This document shows, in pieces, positions 24,679 through 37,382 of a stretch of 64,000 nucleotides of DNA. The stretch is from Earliella scabrosa. Lineage: Eukaryota > Basidiomycota > Agaricomycetes > Polyporales > Polyporaceae. Where the stretch lies: NCBI GenBank assembly GCA_022605405.1, contig JABYQQ010000010.1, forward strand, positions 992,001 to 1,056,000, written 5' to 3'. The position numbers were made by a program, and so were the translations under genes. Position 1 is the first letter of the stretch. Each line of letters opens with the position of its first letter. The notes below the pieces were generated by a model. The model was not told where the DNA came from, ran no database searches, and was given only the letters and a program-made list of their open reading frames with translations.

Positions 24679-26295
24679 ATCGCGACTGCATTCATTACCA
24701 CATGGACCATCTTTGTTCCATCGTAGATCACTGCTTACTCTACCGTAGTGTCGTCCCTCTACCATCTCATACTTCTCTCGCGCCACCTTGTACGATCTCC
24801 AGGCTACCCTCTCCTCAATGTCTCATCCTGACATATCTCTCGTCATCGCATCCTCATCTTGGCAATCCCCCGTTGTCTTACTAGCCTCTCACACCTCTCC
24901 ACTCGCAATGTTGTGCGCTCGCTGCATTTGTACAGAGATCCTGTCCGCATGGTCCCCTCCTTGTATCGCGCTTGCTATGACACGACGACACGTCATCCTG
25001 ATTTGAACGTCCCGGAACACGGCACCTTCTGATCCCAACAAGACCAAATACCGTATACTGAACGCCCTTCCCGTCGTAACCCCAACCCCCTACTACTGTT
25101 ATGTCCATGTGCAACTGGCGATGCCCCTAGTCCTCCAGTCGTGCATCTTACGCTGTGATATCAAGATTTCTAGCCATGCGTATGACACCATGAGTCAGGC
25201 CGTAGTGCGTTTTGAATACCGCAGTGAATCCATCCACCACGGTCCGCCCGATCGTCGAGTGCACTAGCACTGTCGCGCAACTGCGGAATGTGGGCGTGCG
25301 TCCTCGCAGTGTGAAGGAACGGAGAGTAATCTCAAGAGACATACGTGAAAGGGCTGTCGGGAAATCGCGGAGCCTCTACGTTCACCCCCCGATGGTTTGG
25401 ACAGGCGTGGACTGACTGATAGGGTATTGTCAGGGACGATATGTTCCGACTGGATTGAGCTACACAGAGACATTCATCGGGCGCGAGGGACGGTCAGCCC
25501 GTGGACGATTGCCTCAAACGTTTTGCAAACATGCCCGGCTGGCATGAGTCGACTCAGAAATACGCGACTTGCTCTGCCAGTACCTTGCTCTACCCCAAGG
25601 GCCCTGCTCGCAAGACAGGCCTCAACCCACCCGAGCCTATGAAGCTTCGATTTAGGTGACCAAGTGATGTTCTCCCACCACGCTGGTCTACCCCGGGGGG
25701 CAGTACTGCAACTTCTCATATTCACATTTGTGGGCGGCAAGCAGCGATGACAAATCGAAGCGGACGAGCTGATATATGGAACTGCCCAAATTCACATCCG
25801 GACTCGGAGCAACCGTTGCATGGAGCAGCCTGAGGCATTGCCGACTGGTGTCTGCCAACTTTGTGACTGCATGAGTCCTTCCCAGCTGGCACGAATTCTC
25901 TTGCAGCACAAAGGATGGTGACATATCATCGTATATTGCGGGTAAAACAACATCAAGCGGCTGGGTAGGGTGCCGGATAGCGATATACAGTAAATTACAT
26001 AAGAGCAGAGATTCACATGACATTGAGAGCAGGAAGACGACGAGGACGATGGTGATGGAGTGAGGGAGAACTAGTACCAAACCAGGGGAACAAGAAAACG
26101 GTATATGATGAGTGCGAGACGTTGGAGGAGATAATGATAGAGGGTAGAGGGAGATGCAGGGCTTCAAGGTGTGGGGAGCAGTGGGGAGGTGGGTGTTGAC
26201 GTCGGCGTCGTGGAACGCGGCGTCCTGCGAGCGCCAGTCAGTGATGCCGACTCAGGCGCGATGGACTGAGGAGACTCACCAAAATTCAAGATCGC
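24679..26295. other. Intergenic, no gene seen
   Basis: About 1.6 kb beyond DCP1 without a supportable gene. Short minus-strand frames (25148-25342, 25474-25740, 25688-26167) show no domain and no consistent splicing. The first part is CT-rich and probably the DCP1 3' untranslated region. Confidence 0.45.
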
Positions 26296-26631
26296 CTACT
26301 GCCAGACCAATTGGTCGAACTCCCCGACTGTCAGTCTCTCCATGCGAGGCGTCGAGCCGAGGAAGGGAAACACGACATCCTCTGCCAGGACGACCTTCGA
26401 TGTGATATCGCCAAGCACGACGCGTTCCCCGTCGCGCCGAGAGCCGTTATGAGTGCCCAAAATCTGGCGCGGCGCGGCGGTTGGGACTGCGGGAGCGCCA
26501 ACGGGCTCTCCTGCCGCGGGGGCAACATTCTCGTCCACGGGTTCGGCGTCGGCGGGAGCGGGAGCAGGAGCAGGCTGCCCCAGGACTTGGTTGATTGCGT
26601 TGAGCAAAGGGGTTGGTACAACGGCGGCCAT
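26296..26631 (-). CDS. Small hypothetical protein (111 aa)
   Basis: A single-exon frame starting MAAVVPTPLLNAINQVLGQ, followed by an Ala/Pro-rich low-complexity section and the segment GERVVLGDITSKVVLAEDVV. The LGDIT string resembles the N-terminal LGDI/LGEI motif seen in B-type cyclins, but a motif of this size is weak evidence. The open frame extends upstream without a better start. G/C-rich codon positions and a compact end support coding, but no homolog is recognised. An upstream or downstream exon cannot be excluded. Confidence 0.5.
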   Translation of the reverse strand: MAAVVPTPLLNAINQVLGQPAPAPAPADAEPVDENVAPAAGEPVGAPAVPTAAPRQILGTHNGSRRDGERVVLGDITSKVVLAEDVVFPFLGSTPRMERLTVGEFDQLVWQ

Positions 26632-28833
26632 AGTGGAGAGCTGATGAATAGGATAGGACGATGGCAGTCGGAGAGCTCGTTGTAGAAGGCGGGAGGACGT
26701 GGGGATGGGGCAGCCGAGCGATTGCGGACGGTTCAAGTAGGGGTCACGGGCGCCACGGGATCCCGGGCAGCACAACTCCGCGTCGACACGATGGCACCCC
26801 GGCCATGCGGTCCAGACTCCTGCGCCAAAAGGCCTTTGAGTCGTCCACAGCCGAGCGCGGTTGCGCCCCGAAACCGGCAGCGATGTGCACTCCATAGCGA
26901 CAACCCCCCGTGCACGGGGAGTCGGCTCCTTGACGAGCCCGGCAGGACCTCCGATGCGTTGGACCGTCCCGTCTCACCCCTTCTGACGACCCGCCGGGCG
27001 AAGGTACAGGCGCGTCCACGTCCTACCACGACAAGTGATTTCTCGACAAAATTGCCGCGGGTGTTGGTATTGTCAACCGTGCTGAGCTCGCCAGTGGTTG
27101 GATTCCATCGGTGTCCTAGAGGCGATTGAGTATAAGTAGATAGCCAATTGTCCTAGGAGCCTTCCTGCCCAGAATAACGGGCGCGAACTCAACCCGTCAG
27201 TTCTAGTCAGTTCTCGATGCGAGCAAGCAAATACCTGGATGGAATGGATGTTAGTCTGTCCGCGCGCCGTCAAGCATGGTGTGGGGCAAGGCCAGGCCGA
27301 TAGGCACTACGGGCACACAACGCACAAGAGTTCACGCATGTTTAAGGATAAAATGGGAATCTATAGATGTGAATGGACATGGCAAGATGTACCGTCGTGT
27401 ACAGCAAAATCGCAGACGGTCGCCCAGCGCACGATGTGCTGGCCGAGGACCGAGTGGCGGGACATTGAACAGAACATGAAAAGAGGGAGGTCAGGAGGGA
27501 GGGATTCGCGCGCGACAAGTGGTATCGTACAAGAGACCAGGGATGAAGGATGATATTTTTGTAAACGTACCGGCGGGTCAACGACCACTCAGCGGACTGG
27601 TGTTCGCGGCCGTCCTGGTGTTCAACACCGTCCTGGCGTTGCGACCGTCCTGACGCGTCATGGGTCATACAGGCAGTGGCGCTGACTATAGCTTCATCCT
27701 GGAGTAAGACCAGCTGTGTGTGCTGCGACAAGGACAGTCACAGCCGAGCAACATCGACGACCACATACCTTGTTCTCTACGCGCGACGGCGAGGGCGCGG
27801 TGGTTGGCAATGATGGAGCATCCTCAACATCGCGACCTAGCGTTCGTACGCCGTGCGCAGAGCCTTGCGGCACAATACGATGCTGAAGTAGGTTGAAGTG
27901 CAATTGACTGTGGCAAGGACGAGGTCGAGGCGAGCTGCTGCGAGCACCTTACGCTGGAGGTGGTGAAGTTTGGTGAAGCACGATCTGTGGTCGTGAACAA
28001 CCACCGAGACGTGACCATGGGCGTTGAAGATCAACTCAATCCACGAACGACCAACACCGTCATGGCAGCTTTGACCACAGAGACAAGACAGGGGGCTTGC
28101 ACGCATTGCCCCCCGCGACAAGGGGTCAATGCCGACGGACAGTGTCGTCAGACGGATCAACACCCAACTGCCAACGGCGGAAGCATTTGGCCCTCTATCA
28201 TTCTTCATACGCAGCCTTGCGCGCGGGCGGTGACACGAGTTCCCTTGACGAGTCATTCAGCCTCGATTTGCCAGTCGGACAGGCGCCCATGAGCCGTTCA
28301 AGGAATACCAGGGGAGTAATCGTGCCTGCTCGAGAACGCATATATCTGAGGTTGCCTATGATGGGGAGCTGTTCATCAGCACTCGACCATCTCACATCTA
28401 AGACGTTGCCTCTTACCTTTCTCTCTGGCCTCCGAGGACCCAGGGGACGCACCGACGCTCAGCGACACAATAAAGGATGGGCGCCGGGTTGCCTGATTGG
28501 GATGTGGTTTGACGCTCGTGCTGGACGCAAAAGACGGAAGCGAGACGCGTGGTCAAAGCGTGTCCATCGCACAAAGCCGTACCTCCACAAAGCGTTACGC
28601 ACCAAGCGGGTCCTTCAGATGCGCACAAAGAGTGGCTATCCGGAAATGTATTTGAGCGAGTGTGTGCGCGCGCGAACGATTCGACATACCTCGACCATCC
28701 CCCATTTCCACCTCCACCTCCACCTCCACCTCCACCGCAACAAGCGAAGGCAGCGCCGCCGCGATAGACGATACGGTACGCCAGACCCACGCTCACCCAT
28801 CGAGAGCTGTGCTCATCATTGAGGGATATAGAC
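26632..28833. other. Intergenic, one possible decayed membrane-protein fragment
   Basis: Nothing can be joined into a gene. On the minus strand at about 27840-27945 a frame reads ARLDLVLATVNCTSTYFSIV followed by a basic end, which looks like one transmembrane helix of a fungal multi-pass protein. No neighbouring exons fit. A short CCACCT repeat lies near the right end. Confidence 0.35.
28708..28736. repeat. CCACCT hexamer microsatellite
   Basis: About four to five uninterrupted copies of CCACCT on the + strand, upstream of the gene starting at 28834. It lies in presumed promoter or 5' leader. Confidence 0.7.
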
Positions 28834-30015
28834 ATGGAGACAAGCTCGGAGGAAGCAAGGCAGGCCGCGATCCGCGAGTTCATCCAGCAGCACTACGCGG
28901 ACGCTCATCGCATCTCCGTCGACGTCTCCGCCACCGGGCAAGGCCATCACCTCCGCTGGCATTACTCCGAGGACCTCATCGCGCCGGAAGAGGAAGAGGA
29001 CATCAAACCACGCGACCTCTCCCCCACCCTCTCCCAAGTGTCGACCGCCTTCGTTGACGACGACGGCGACAGCATGATGTTCGATGAGGAAGACGATGAA
29101 CGCGCGCGGACGCCTAACCGCTTCAGTCCATTCGACCCCGGATCCGTCATCCTCACCCCGAGGAAGGACAAGTGGCGCATACTGCGCCGTGAGCCCCGCA
29201 TCGGCGGCGGGTTCGACTGGTGGCACGAGCAGGAGGGTGTCGAGGACCGCGTGACGTACGTCCGCAAAACGTCGGTCGCGCCGCAAGATCCCTGCGACCC
29301 CGCGCAGCTCGGGCCCGACGCGAGGCAACTCTTCGCGCTGGTTGAGGCGCAGCGGGCGCGGTATGGTCACCCCGGCCCGTCGCGGCACAAGACACGTACC
29401 CCTAGCCCCGACGATGACGATGACGCGTTGAGTGAGGCGAGCGTAGCAACCGTGGCGACGGTTATCGTTGATCCGCGCAATCCGACCCAACCGACCCTAT
29501 TCAACGGGGAGCTGCCCATCGTCCGACAGCCTGCCAACGTGCAGAATCCGAGCGGGGGCCCATCGCAGCCAGGCAGGCTGGGCGGACACCTGTCGACGAT
29601 TGAGGAGGAGGGGAGCGTCGGCGGACGCGGGGTGAATACACAGGCGCCGCCCAGGGCAACCGACTTTGCCCATGTGCGGATCTTCCGCGACAACGCCGGG
29701 AACTGGGTGCGCGAGGGATCCCTAGGGCCAGAGGCTGTGTATCACATCGACCGGAGCTTGCTGCCGCCTCGGGTGGACCAGGGGCCCGCTGGCGGGTCTG
29801 GGCGCCCCGAGGCGATCATCCAGAGGACTGACACGGAGCCAGTCATTTTCGACGAGCCAGCCAAACCTCGCAAGAAAGTCAGGCTTGTGCCAGTCGTCGA
29901 AATCACGACCAGGCCGAAGCGTCTGGCGCCCTCGAAGGACACGACGGAGGCGAAGGCGGAGCCAGCACGGACGCCTGTGCGGAGGAGCGCTAGGTTGAAC
30001 AAGCAGTATGCTTGA
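28834..30015 (+). CDS. Hypothetical disordered protein (393 aa)
   Basis: A long uninterrupted frame of 394 codons starting METSSEEARQAAIREFIQQH. No named domain. The sequence is rich in Asp/Glu and Pro, contains RNPTQP-type low complexity and ends with basic segments (PKRLAPSKDTT, VRRSARLNKQYA) that could bind nucleic acid or act as a nuclear signal. A short ordered-looking segment is HVRIFRDNAGNWVREGSLG. The frame length, composition and third-position G/C bias make it a convincing gene, probably fungal lineage-specific. The ATG at 28834 is the first in the frame; the upstream part lacks an ATG. Confidence 0.7.
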   Translation: METSSEEARQAAIREFIQQHYADAHRISVDVSATGQGHHLRWHYSEDLIAPEEEEDIKPRDLSPTLSQVSTAFVDDDGDSMMFDEEDDERARTPNRFSPFDPGSVILTPRKDKWRILRREPRIGGGFDWWHEQEGVEDRVTYVRKTSVAPQDPCDPAQLGPDARQLFALVEAQRARYGHPGPSRHKTRTPSPDDDDDALSEASVATVATVIVDPRNPTQPTLFNGELPIVRQPANVQNPSGGPSQPGRLGGHLSTIEEEGSVGGRGVNTQAPPRATDFAHVRIFRDNAGNWVREGSLGPEAVYHIDRSLLPPRVDQGPAGGSGRPEAIIQRTDTEPVIFDEPAKPRKKVRLVPVVEITTRPKRLAPSKDTTEAKAEPARTPVRRSARLNKQYA

Positions 30016-30468
30016 ACGATACCCCCATCTCTTGTAACACTATATCTTTCCTGCTCATACCCAGTGATCCGGCTAATCAACTCATGTACGACGATGTATG
30101 CACCATGTATGACTTACCAACATATGACCATAATATGCACTCTTCCCTCTTTCGAAATTCGTCCGTATCGATAGTGCGAGTCATCTCATGTTGAGGCTGT
30201 TCAGCAGTGAGCTTGGGCACAAGAATCAGACGCAATTGAACAGACATGTAGCTCACCTGTAGTCACAGTCGAGTCAGTCGTTTCCAGCGGTGTCGACGTC
30301 GCGGCGGACGACGAGCAGGCCCACGCAAGCAACGCGCACAACACGTCGGACCCACGCCGCGCCCGACCGGCAAAACCCGGCGGTACCGGAACTCGGGGTC
30401 AGGAGTAAGCGCGCCATCCCCACCTGCTTTCCTCGTCGTCGTCCACGACGTCCACCTCCATCGCCCCG
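30016..30468. other. Intergenic, PEX13 promoter side
   Basis: Between the stop of the 28834 gene and the PEX13 start. It is AT-richer in the first 200 bases and G/C-rich before PEX13; no further gene was seen. Confidence 0.5.
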
Positions 30469-31709
30469 ATGCCCTCCCCGCCAAAGCCCTGGGAAAGAGG
30501 CGGCGTCGCTGCAGCGCCCGCCCCCGCTCTCGCAACGACCAGCGCTCCCGCAGTAGTTCCCGCAACTTCGGCCTCCACCGCCCCGACTGCAAGTGCACCT
30601 CCTTCTGTCCCTACTCGCCCAGCAGCATTCTCAACACCCGCCTCATCAACACTACCGACCACTACTACTGCACTGGGCGGCTCTTTCTCATCGCCGTATT
30701 CCTCAACATCGCCCTACTCGTCATATTCTTCACCTTATCGTTATGGCTCCACCTATTCGCCGTATGGGATGAACAGCATGTATGGAGGAGGGATGGGCTA
30801 TGGTGGATACGGCGGGTACGGGGGCTACGGAATGGGCGGGATGTATGGCGGTCTCCCCGGGATGGGCTACGGCATGCCCGGTCCAGGAGGACCGTTCGAC
30901 CCCAACAACCCCTCGCTCACCCAAACGCTCGAGTCGACGACCCAACACACCTTCGCGCTCCTCCACTCCATCGTCCAGACCTTCTCCGGCGTCGCACAGA
31001 TGCTCGAGTCGACGTTCATGGCCACCCACTCCTCGTTCTTCGCCATGGTCGGCGTCGTCGACCAGTTCGGCCAGCTCCGCAACGCGCTTGGCAGCGTCCT
31101 GGGCCTCTTCGGGCTCGTGCGCTGGATGCGCGATCTGCTCACAGGTCGGTCCGCGCACGGCGCAGGTGCGATGCGCGGCGAGTTCCGCGACTTCGTCAAC
31201 GGACGACCGGTGCAGGGCCCCCAACCACCAGCGCCCAAGGCGAGCAAGAAGCCGCTCATCATCTTCCTCCTCGCCATCTTCGGCGTGCCTTATGCGATGC
31301 ACAAGCTCATCCGCATCCTCACCGAGCGCCAGCAGCAGCAGATCGCCTCTGGCCAGATCCAGGGCCCCCTGCCCCCGCTCGACCCGTCGCAGCTCACGTT
31401 TGCGCGGGCGCTCTATCCGTTTGAGGCATCTTCGCCTGCGGAGCTGTCGCTCAAGGAGAACGAGATTGTTGCTATCATGGGCAAGCTGGACCCTGCCACT
31501 GGTGCGGAAGTCGACCCTAGGATTGAGGTATGTTTTCGTGTACGCTACTGTCGGTTCCATTCGTTAACAAACAACGTCAGGTCGAAGGAAGTGAGTGGTG
31601 GAAAGGTCGTACACGAGAGGGTCGGGAAGGCTGGTTCCCGAAGAAGTGGGTGCAAGTGTTGGAGAGGCGAAAACCCGCGGATAATGCGGAGGCTAAGAAG
31701 GTGGAGTAG
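30469..31709 (+). CDS. PEX13: Peroxisomal import docking protein Pex13
   Basis: Peroxisomal membrane protein of the docking complex (with Pex14 and Pex17) that receives cargo-loaded Pex5 and Pex7. Exons 30469-31527 and 31581-31709 join in phase 0 to give 395 residues. The N-terminus is Pro/Ala/Ser-rich and carries the family's Tyr-Gly repeats (GYGGYGGYGGYGMGGMYGG). A Pex13 N-terminal domain follows (TLESTTQHTFALLHSIVQTF), then a hydrophobic segment PLIIFLLAIFGVPYAM. An SH3 domain spans about residues 305-380 (ARALYPFEASSPAELSLKEN, EWWKGR, GWFPKKWV) and is split by the intron. The ALYPF, WW and FP residues of the SH3 ligand groove are present. Confidence 0.95.
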
Positions 31710-34700
31710 GCCTTCTTACGGTGCGTGTGTCGATCTCGGTTGTCGGGGGCGTATATCAGTTTCTCGTTACTTGCCCTTTCCGTTATCTTCCGTCTGTTCG
31801 TCCGGATCGTATGTCACTCGTTCACTCTATGGTTGCGGATTCCGTTGATTGCGATCTATCGTGTACACTACATGTTGTCTTCAAACGACGCTGTCCCCTT
31901 GCGACTGCTTTCGAGTGATGACTGTGCGACCCGTTTTCGCAACGTTCCCCCATGTTCTTGCGGTTTGGTTCAACAGTGCAAATACGGAGGTCGACGGCGC
32001 AGACTGGTAAGACCCTGTCGTGGCTAGCTCAGGCTGTATGGCAGCGCAGTGAGCTGGCCAGTTCCGCACCGATTCATACTCGATCATTTGCCTCCGTCGT
32101 GGACCATGCGGTGTGTATGTATTGTTGTCTGAGGTGAGTGCTGGATCCTGGGCGATCGATCGTTTGTCCGTGGCCATAGCACCGTACGGTCTACGTCCAA
32201 CGACTGAAAATGAAGGATGTCGGTGGCGTGTCGCACACAGGGCGTTGAGTACCGTTGAGTAGCTTGTCATGCAGAGCCGAAGCTTCGATACTGTCGAACG
32301 AGGTTCTTCGTACACGTCAGGGACGTTGAGGATGCTCTCTCAACCTTCCCTACCAGTCTAGACGGCGTCGGAGCGGTCTGACGGTGAAGTCGCGGAGAGC
32401 ATGGACCTGCGCGGAGCTCACATGAGTGAGGAGATGCAACGCGTAAGTCTGAACACAATAAGACTCAAGTGGAGATGGTGGTCCAAGACCTACAAACCCG
32501 TCCGAGCGAGCGGCTGTCGGCCTCCTGACGACAACGTGATCCGAGTTTATAAGGACAAACTGGCGCGAGGTGAAGGTTTATTCTTCCAAAAAATTCCCCT
32601 CACTCGCTCACTTGGGACCACCCCTCTCGAAATCTTCAACATGTTGGCGATAGACATGGAAGACCGCACCGCGAAGAAGGCCCAACGACACAGGGGAGGG
32701 ACCGGAAATGGTGCAAAATGTTGTTGCTGAAGGTTGTTGATGTTTGGCGCCCGGGGCACCGTTGAGTCTGAACGTCGTACGTCGCCCAATATCACCCCCT
32801 AAAGAGTAGAAAGAGCTCACCAAGCCGTGAAGAATCACGCAAATACCCCTCAACCACCCAAAGGCTGATTTGCGTCTCAAGAAACCCCACTGCGAATAAT
32901 GTTGAGCTAGCGAGCGGAGTACGGGTGAACTTGCCAGGCGATGCTGGAAGGCGAGTAGAATCCCCTTGCCCAGCAACTGAAGTTGTGTCTGACGATGTTT
33001 CACCAGGATGGTTGGAGGATGGGAGAGGGACAGTGTAGAACAGCTACGACCCGTAACCAGGCGTCAAAACACACGCAAAACACGAGGCGAAGTTGACTTG
33101 CCTTTTTGGGTTCGCATAACGCGCACGGTCGTTTCGATGGCGAAGACCCTCCTGGACGGAGGCTCTGACATATCGAAGCCTGTGCGCGGCTCTGTCGAAT
33201 TCAAGGCGGTCATTGTAGTAGCCCGCTACCCAAGACGCCCTGGTTTGAAGACCCACTTTGTCCACGGTTTCGAATTGGATGCGAATGCAATTCCTCGGGC
33301 TTCTCGGCCCACACCAGCAATGTTCGAAGCGATCTGGCAGGGAGAAACCCTGTCAGTTTGGAGGTTGGAGAAACAATTGCATTTGCAAGGGCTACTCTGA
33401 AATGTTGGGAAGGGGTCAGATACTGCTGCCCACCTGCTGGGACGCGCACCTATCGCCCAAACAGAAAGCACGAACCACACCCAGCATACCGTACCATAGG
33501 ACCGACCACGCTACGGCTACAAGTGTGCCCTAGAACGTCTTGCTTCTTCAACCATCATGTCAGCGAGCGATTGCGGCGGCCCCCATAAGTTCCCAAGGCC
33601 CGCGACGTCGGGCGGGGGCGAGGAAGGCACGGCAGTATTCTTCCTGTAGGAGCAGGACGGACTGCTGCGCGAGCCTACCAGTTTCCGGAGCAGCGCACCT
33701 ACAGACCTCGGTCGACGTGCGCTCGGGATCCTATGAGGACGTCGCATTACGCTCGCTGTCGATGGCTGGAGGGTAGGGCGGACTGGGGCTCACCTGGTCA
33801 GTCGTGTTGAGGTGGAAGGGGTCACAGGGAGAAGTGACGAAACAAGCGCGCAACTTCGAACTTGTCCGGCGGCTCTTCGGGGTGTTCGACCTCTCTGGCG
33901 AGACGTCGGTCAAGGTTGCCGCTGCGTTCGCTGCACATCGTCCAATGATGATTGGTCGCGCCTGGTGCATTGTCATGTTCACCCACGGTCTACTCGCGGT
34001 CTTATGCTGTGCGCATGTGCCTACTGCCGGACGCGTTCGCGTCGAACGCATCCTCTTTCTCAGTGGTGGCCATCTTCGTCAGAGAAACAGTTGACTCACT
34101 TCTATATAGGTCAATGGCCTCCCCGGTTGCATATCAACCATCTACGGCGCATACCACATCCCCTGGTCATCGATGCAGTCAGCTCTCGACTTCATGGACG
34201 GAAGGGAAGGACGAACGAACGAACTTGCAATCCATCCCCCTACACGAACTCAAGCGGCTCCACTAAAGCCTCCGGCGGGCTACTCGGCCAAGGGCGGCAC
34301 CACACGATCGAGACCATCGTGATGCTACGCGACGTCCTCGCACTGGCCCCCCTAATCGGTGCGAGCCGAGCGACCGCCGCTGCAGCGGACGCATTCTCAC
34401 GGCGGTCCTCCATTGTTCTCGGGGGACACCTCCCCCAGCCCTTCACGTGTCGCCGTCGGGCGCTCGGAGTCGTATTGTGCGCTGTGGAACAAAAGGAAAG
34501 GTGAGCGTCAGACTTTTGATCTCGCGGCGAGCGGATTCGCTGCTGTCGAGAGCTGGACTTCCGATGGGCTCCGGTGCGGGTCACCACGAGCGTAGAGACT
34601 TGTCGATACGAGTGCTCGCGTCTGGCACGCTGAGCGAAGCTTCGGCTCATGTGGGATGTGTCGCGTTATATCGAGGAAATTTCGCGCTTGCTGTCTCGGT

Positions 34701-36293
34701 CACGACCTTCGAACGAGGAGGGGGACATCAGTGGCCCAAGGGCCATATTCTGGGAACGCCTTGAGGGACTCACCTAGCAGGACGCTCGGCGTCGAGGGCT
34801 GTACACAACTCTGGTCTCTTCTCGCACTCTTCGGGCCACGGACATGCCTGCGCGGTCGGCCGCGCACAGTTGTCGTTGGTCGAGGCCATGCTTGTTCGCG
34901 ATCCTGTCGCTCGGGCTCTGTCGAGCGCTGAACGAACGCTGTTCTGGTTCTCGCTCGTCGCACAAAGCGGTCTAAGTAGGGAAATGTGCTTGGGAAGCGC
35001 ACCTTGAAGATGTGCATCCAATGTGAACTCGGGACCTGTAGAACTTGGGGCTTGTCTACGTACTGCTGTGTCGCTTGTCCACGGTGTGTGTGTATGTGTG
35101 AATAACAGGAACGGAACGGGTTGTGCACCGCAGGCGCGTTGCTGTAGAGGTCCCAGTGAGGACGACGTCGACGTCGGAGTACCAGAACAGGCGTAGATCA
35201 CCATTCAATTGGGCGCGCGTGACGCTGCGTACATGCCACCACTCTTGTGTCTGGGTGCGGAGGCGACGCGCGGTGCAGTACGTGTCTCCGTCATCCAGAG
35301 GCGAGGTGGCATGGACCGCGCGCGTGCATATGGGGATGGCGCGCGCTCTGGCGCGAGACAGTCTGGCAGCCACCAAGCAGCAACAAACGGCGCCGCGACA
35401 TTGTTCATCGCGTCTCAGAGAGCCCGCCGCCCGACTATTCATCATGAACACGCGCAGGGGGACACGGGAAGTGGGGAGAGACTGGGCAAAGCAGCGTCTG
35501 GTGGCCCACTTGGGGGCAGATGTCAAAGCGAACGCACCTTCGACCTTTCCGCTGTCAGCGCCCTTCTATCCTCCCGCCCCATGTCCTTCTGAGCTCGCCA
35601 GAACTCTGCTTGGTCGAGGCATCGTCGTGTGTCGGGGAACCGTCTGCGTTGTGAACGATGTCGATTTCCTCGGGTCTATTGCCGACGTCGAACACGCGAA
35701 GCTGACATAAGCTATCCAGCTGGCTTGGGCGGCTATGAATGGTTAGGACTGTGTCGACGGGATAGCTCAACACGGACGAGACGAAGAGCATCCAGCGCGG
35801 GCTGTAGAGGTCGTTGGGCAGCAAGGATGTGGGGGAGGGGACGAGCATCGCGGTGGACGGCCGCGAAATGAGGTAGAGGGCTGCGCGCGAAAGCGCCGCT
35901 ATGGCCCTTGCAAAGGCAGGCAGAACAAAGGTGCGTGATTCGTTTATTCACTCACTTACCAGACATTCTGATTGCGTGTTCGCGCATTATTTAGGCTGCT
36001 CTGCTCTGCTGCCAGGAATTCCCATGGGTAGTCAGATAAGTCCCCAAACGGACGGACGGTGTGCGCCTTCCGGTTCGGGGCGTATCGATGAACGGCTGCT
36101 TGGCGGTGCGCTTGGGACACGGGTCCAGCTTCCCGCCCACATAGAGCTTTGGAGGGCGAGAACTGCCTTGGACGGCTGCTTACCATTGTTTATTCTCCAG
36201 TCCTCCCCGTATAAATCTTGACGCTTTCCTCCCCCAGTACGGGCCTCACAGACTTCCACGCCCACCACGACTCAACTCGCCCTTCAACATAAC
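31710..36293. other. Long stretch without a supportable gene
   Basis: About 4.6 kb with frames up to 230 codons, none with a recognised domain. From 32.4 to 33.5 kb the composition is more AT-rich than the neighbouring genes, possibly an old repeat. Between 34.7 and 35.9 kb several minus-strand pieces look exon-like (for example WMLFVSSVLSYPVDTVLTI near 35740-35800), but I could not link them. A decayed or small-exon gene is possible. Confidence 0.35.
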
Positions 36294-37382
36294 ATGTTGT
36301 CCCAAACAGCGTACCCGTACATCGAACCTGGAACTTACCTGTCGGGAGATCGGGCTCGGACGCCACCACTTCGAGTACGTCGCACATCCCTTGGTTGCGT
36401 GACCCAATACTCACTGCGTATCATTAGACGGTCGTACCGTCGGAGATATTTGCGACTCCACCGCCCGTTATCCGCACACCACCTTCGTCTCCCGAGACAC
36501 CCGAACGCTTTAGGGACGTTTTGAACGAACCGGCACGGGCTGGGAAGAGGAAGCGCCGTGCGACGTCGAGGGAGCGGGATATGTGGAGAGAAGATGGTGA
36601 GCCCTTTGTCCTTCCCTCACTCTCTCGTCCTGGTCCCCATTGACCCACGCGTCGCTCGCTTTCAGCATCTGATGGGGCAGGACCGTCGAGGCTTCCCAGT
36701 CCGGTGGCGCCCACTGCTCGGCCTTCTGTCGACCGGATCCGCCATCACCATGTTCAAGATGACAGTGAAGACGATCACGACGACAATGGCACGGTATCCA
36801 GGAGGCGCACAGCTGCGGAAGTGCAGGCGGCGGTCTGGATTCCCGACCCCGCCAACCCACCCGAGGTCCCCTGTCCGGTCGGCCATTGTGGGGAAGTATA
36901 CAAGCACAGCAACATCAGCGAGGCCGGTGAGCACTGGACAACGACGCATGCAGGGCACGATATGGTCAAGAAAACATGTCCCTGGCCAGGCTGCTCGGAG
37001 AAGCTTCCGGCGCCGTCGAACTGTCGGGTCCGACATTTGCACACCCACCTTGGCATCACTTTCGTATGTCCAATATGCCAGGTAGGTTTCGCAAGGCAAT
37101 CCACCTGGAACGATCATCTGGACAAGGAGCGCGCTCATGTAAGTCCTTCGACCTCCACCTAAGCATGGGTGTGGCTGACGTTGTCGCCGTAAGGAAAAGA
37201 ATCTCGACAACAAGCGACTTGTCAACATGATGGACGCTGCGGACGGCGCATTGCAGCCAGGGTGGACGGAGGACGACACCGAGTGGGTTGTGGAATCCAC
37301 GCGTCTCACAAAGCTCGCGGCTCAGGCTCGCCAGAGAGGCTTCATGTTACCAAACGGCCGGAAGCGTGCCCGCCGCACCTAA
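36294..37382 (+). CDS. Three-finger zinc-finger protein, paralog D
   Basis: Predicted 303-residue nuclear zinc-finger protein of the local family. Exons 36294-36374, 36428-36596, 36666-37138 and 37194-37382 are consistent in phase. The N-terminus is a Pro/Thr-rich stretch followed by a basic block (GKRKRRATSRERDMWRE). Fingers: Cys153, Cys158, His173, His178; Cys188, Cys193, His207, His211 (core CPWPGC); Cys218, Cys221, His234, His241. The post-finger intron begins right after His241. The last exon ends with PNGRKRARRT, a likely nuclear signal. Two partial inverted copies, one close and one more diverged, lie at 44012-44555 and 43865-44011. Function unknown. Confidence 0.82.

Noticed and set aside
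23750..24691. 313-codon minus-strand frame over DCP1
   Set aside because: Antisense shadow of the low-complexity DCP1 region; no motif.
30730..31560. 276- and 261-codon frames overlapping PEX13
   Set aside because: Alternative-frame readings of the PEX13 exon, dominated by Arg/Ser runs.
32401..33480. AT-richer block with 110-130 codon frames, considered as a transposon remnant
   Set aside because: No reverse transcriptase, transposase, terminal repeat or target duplication could be seen.
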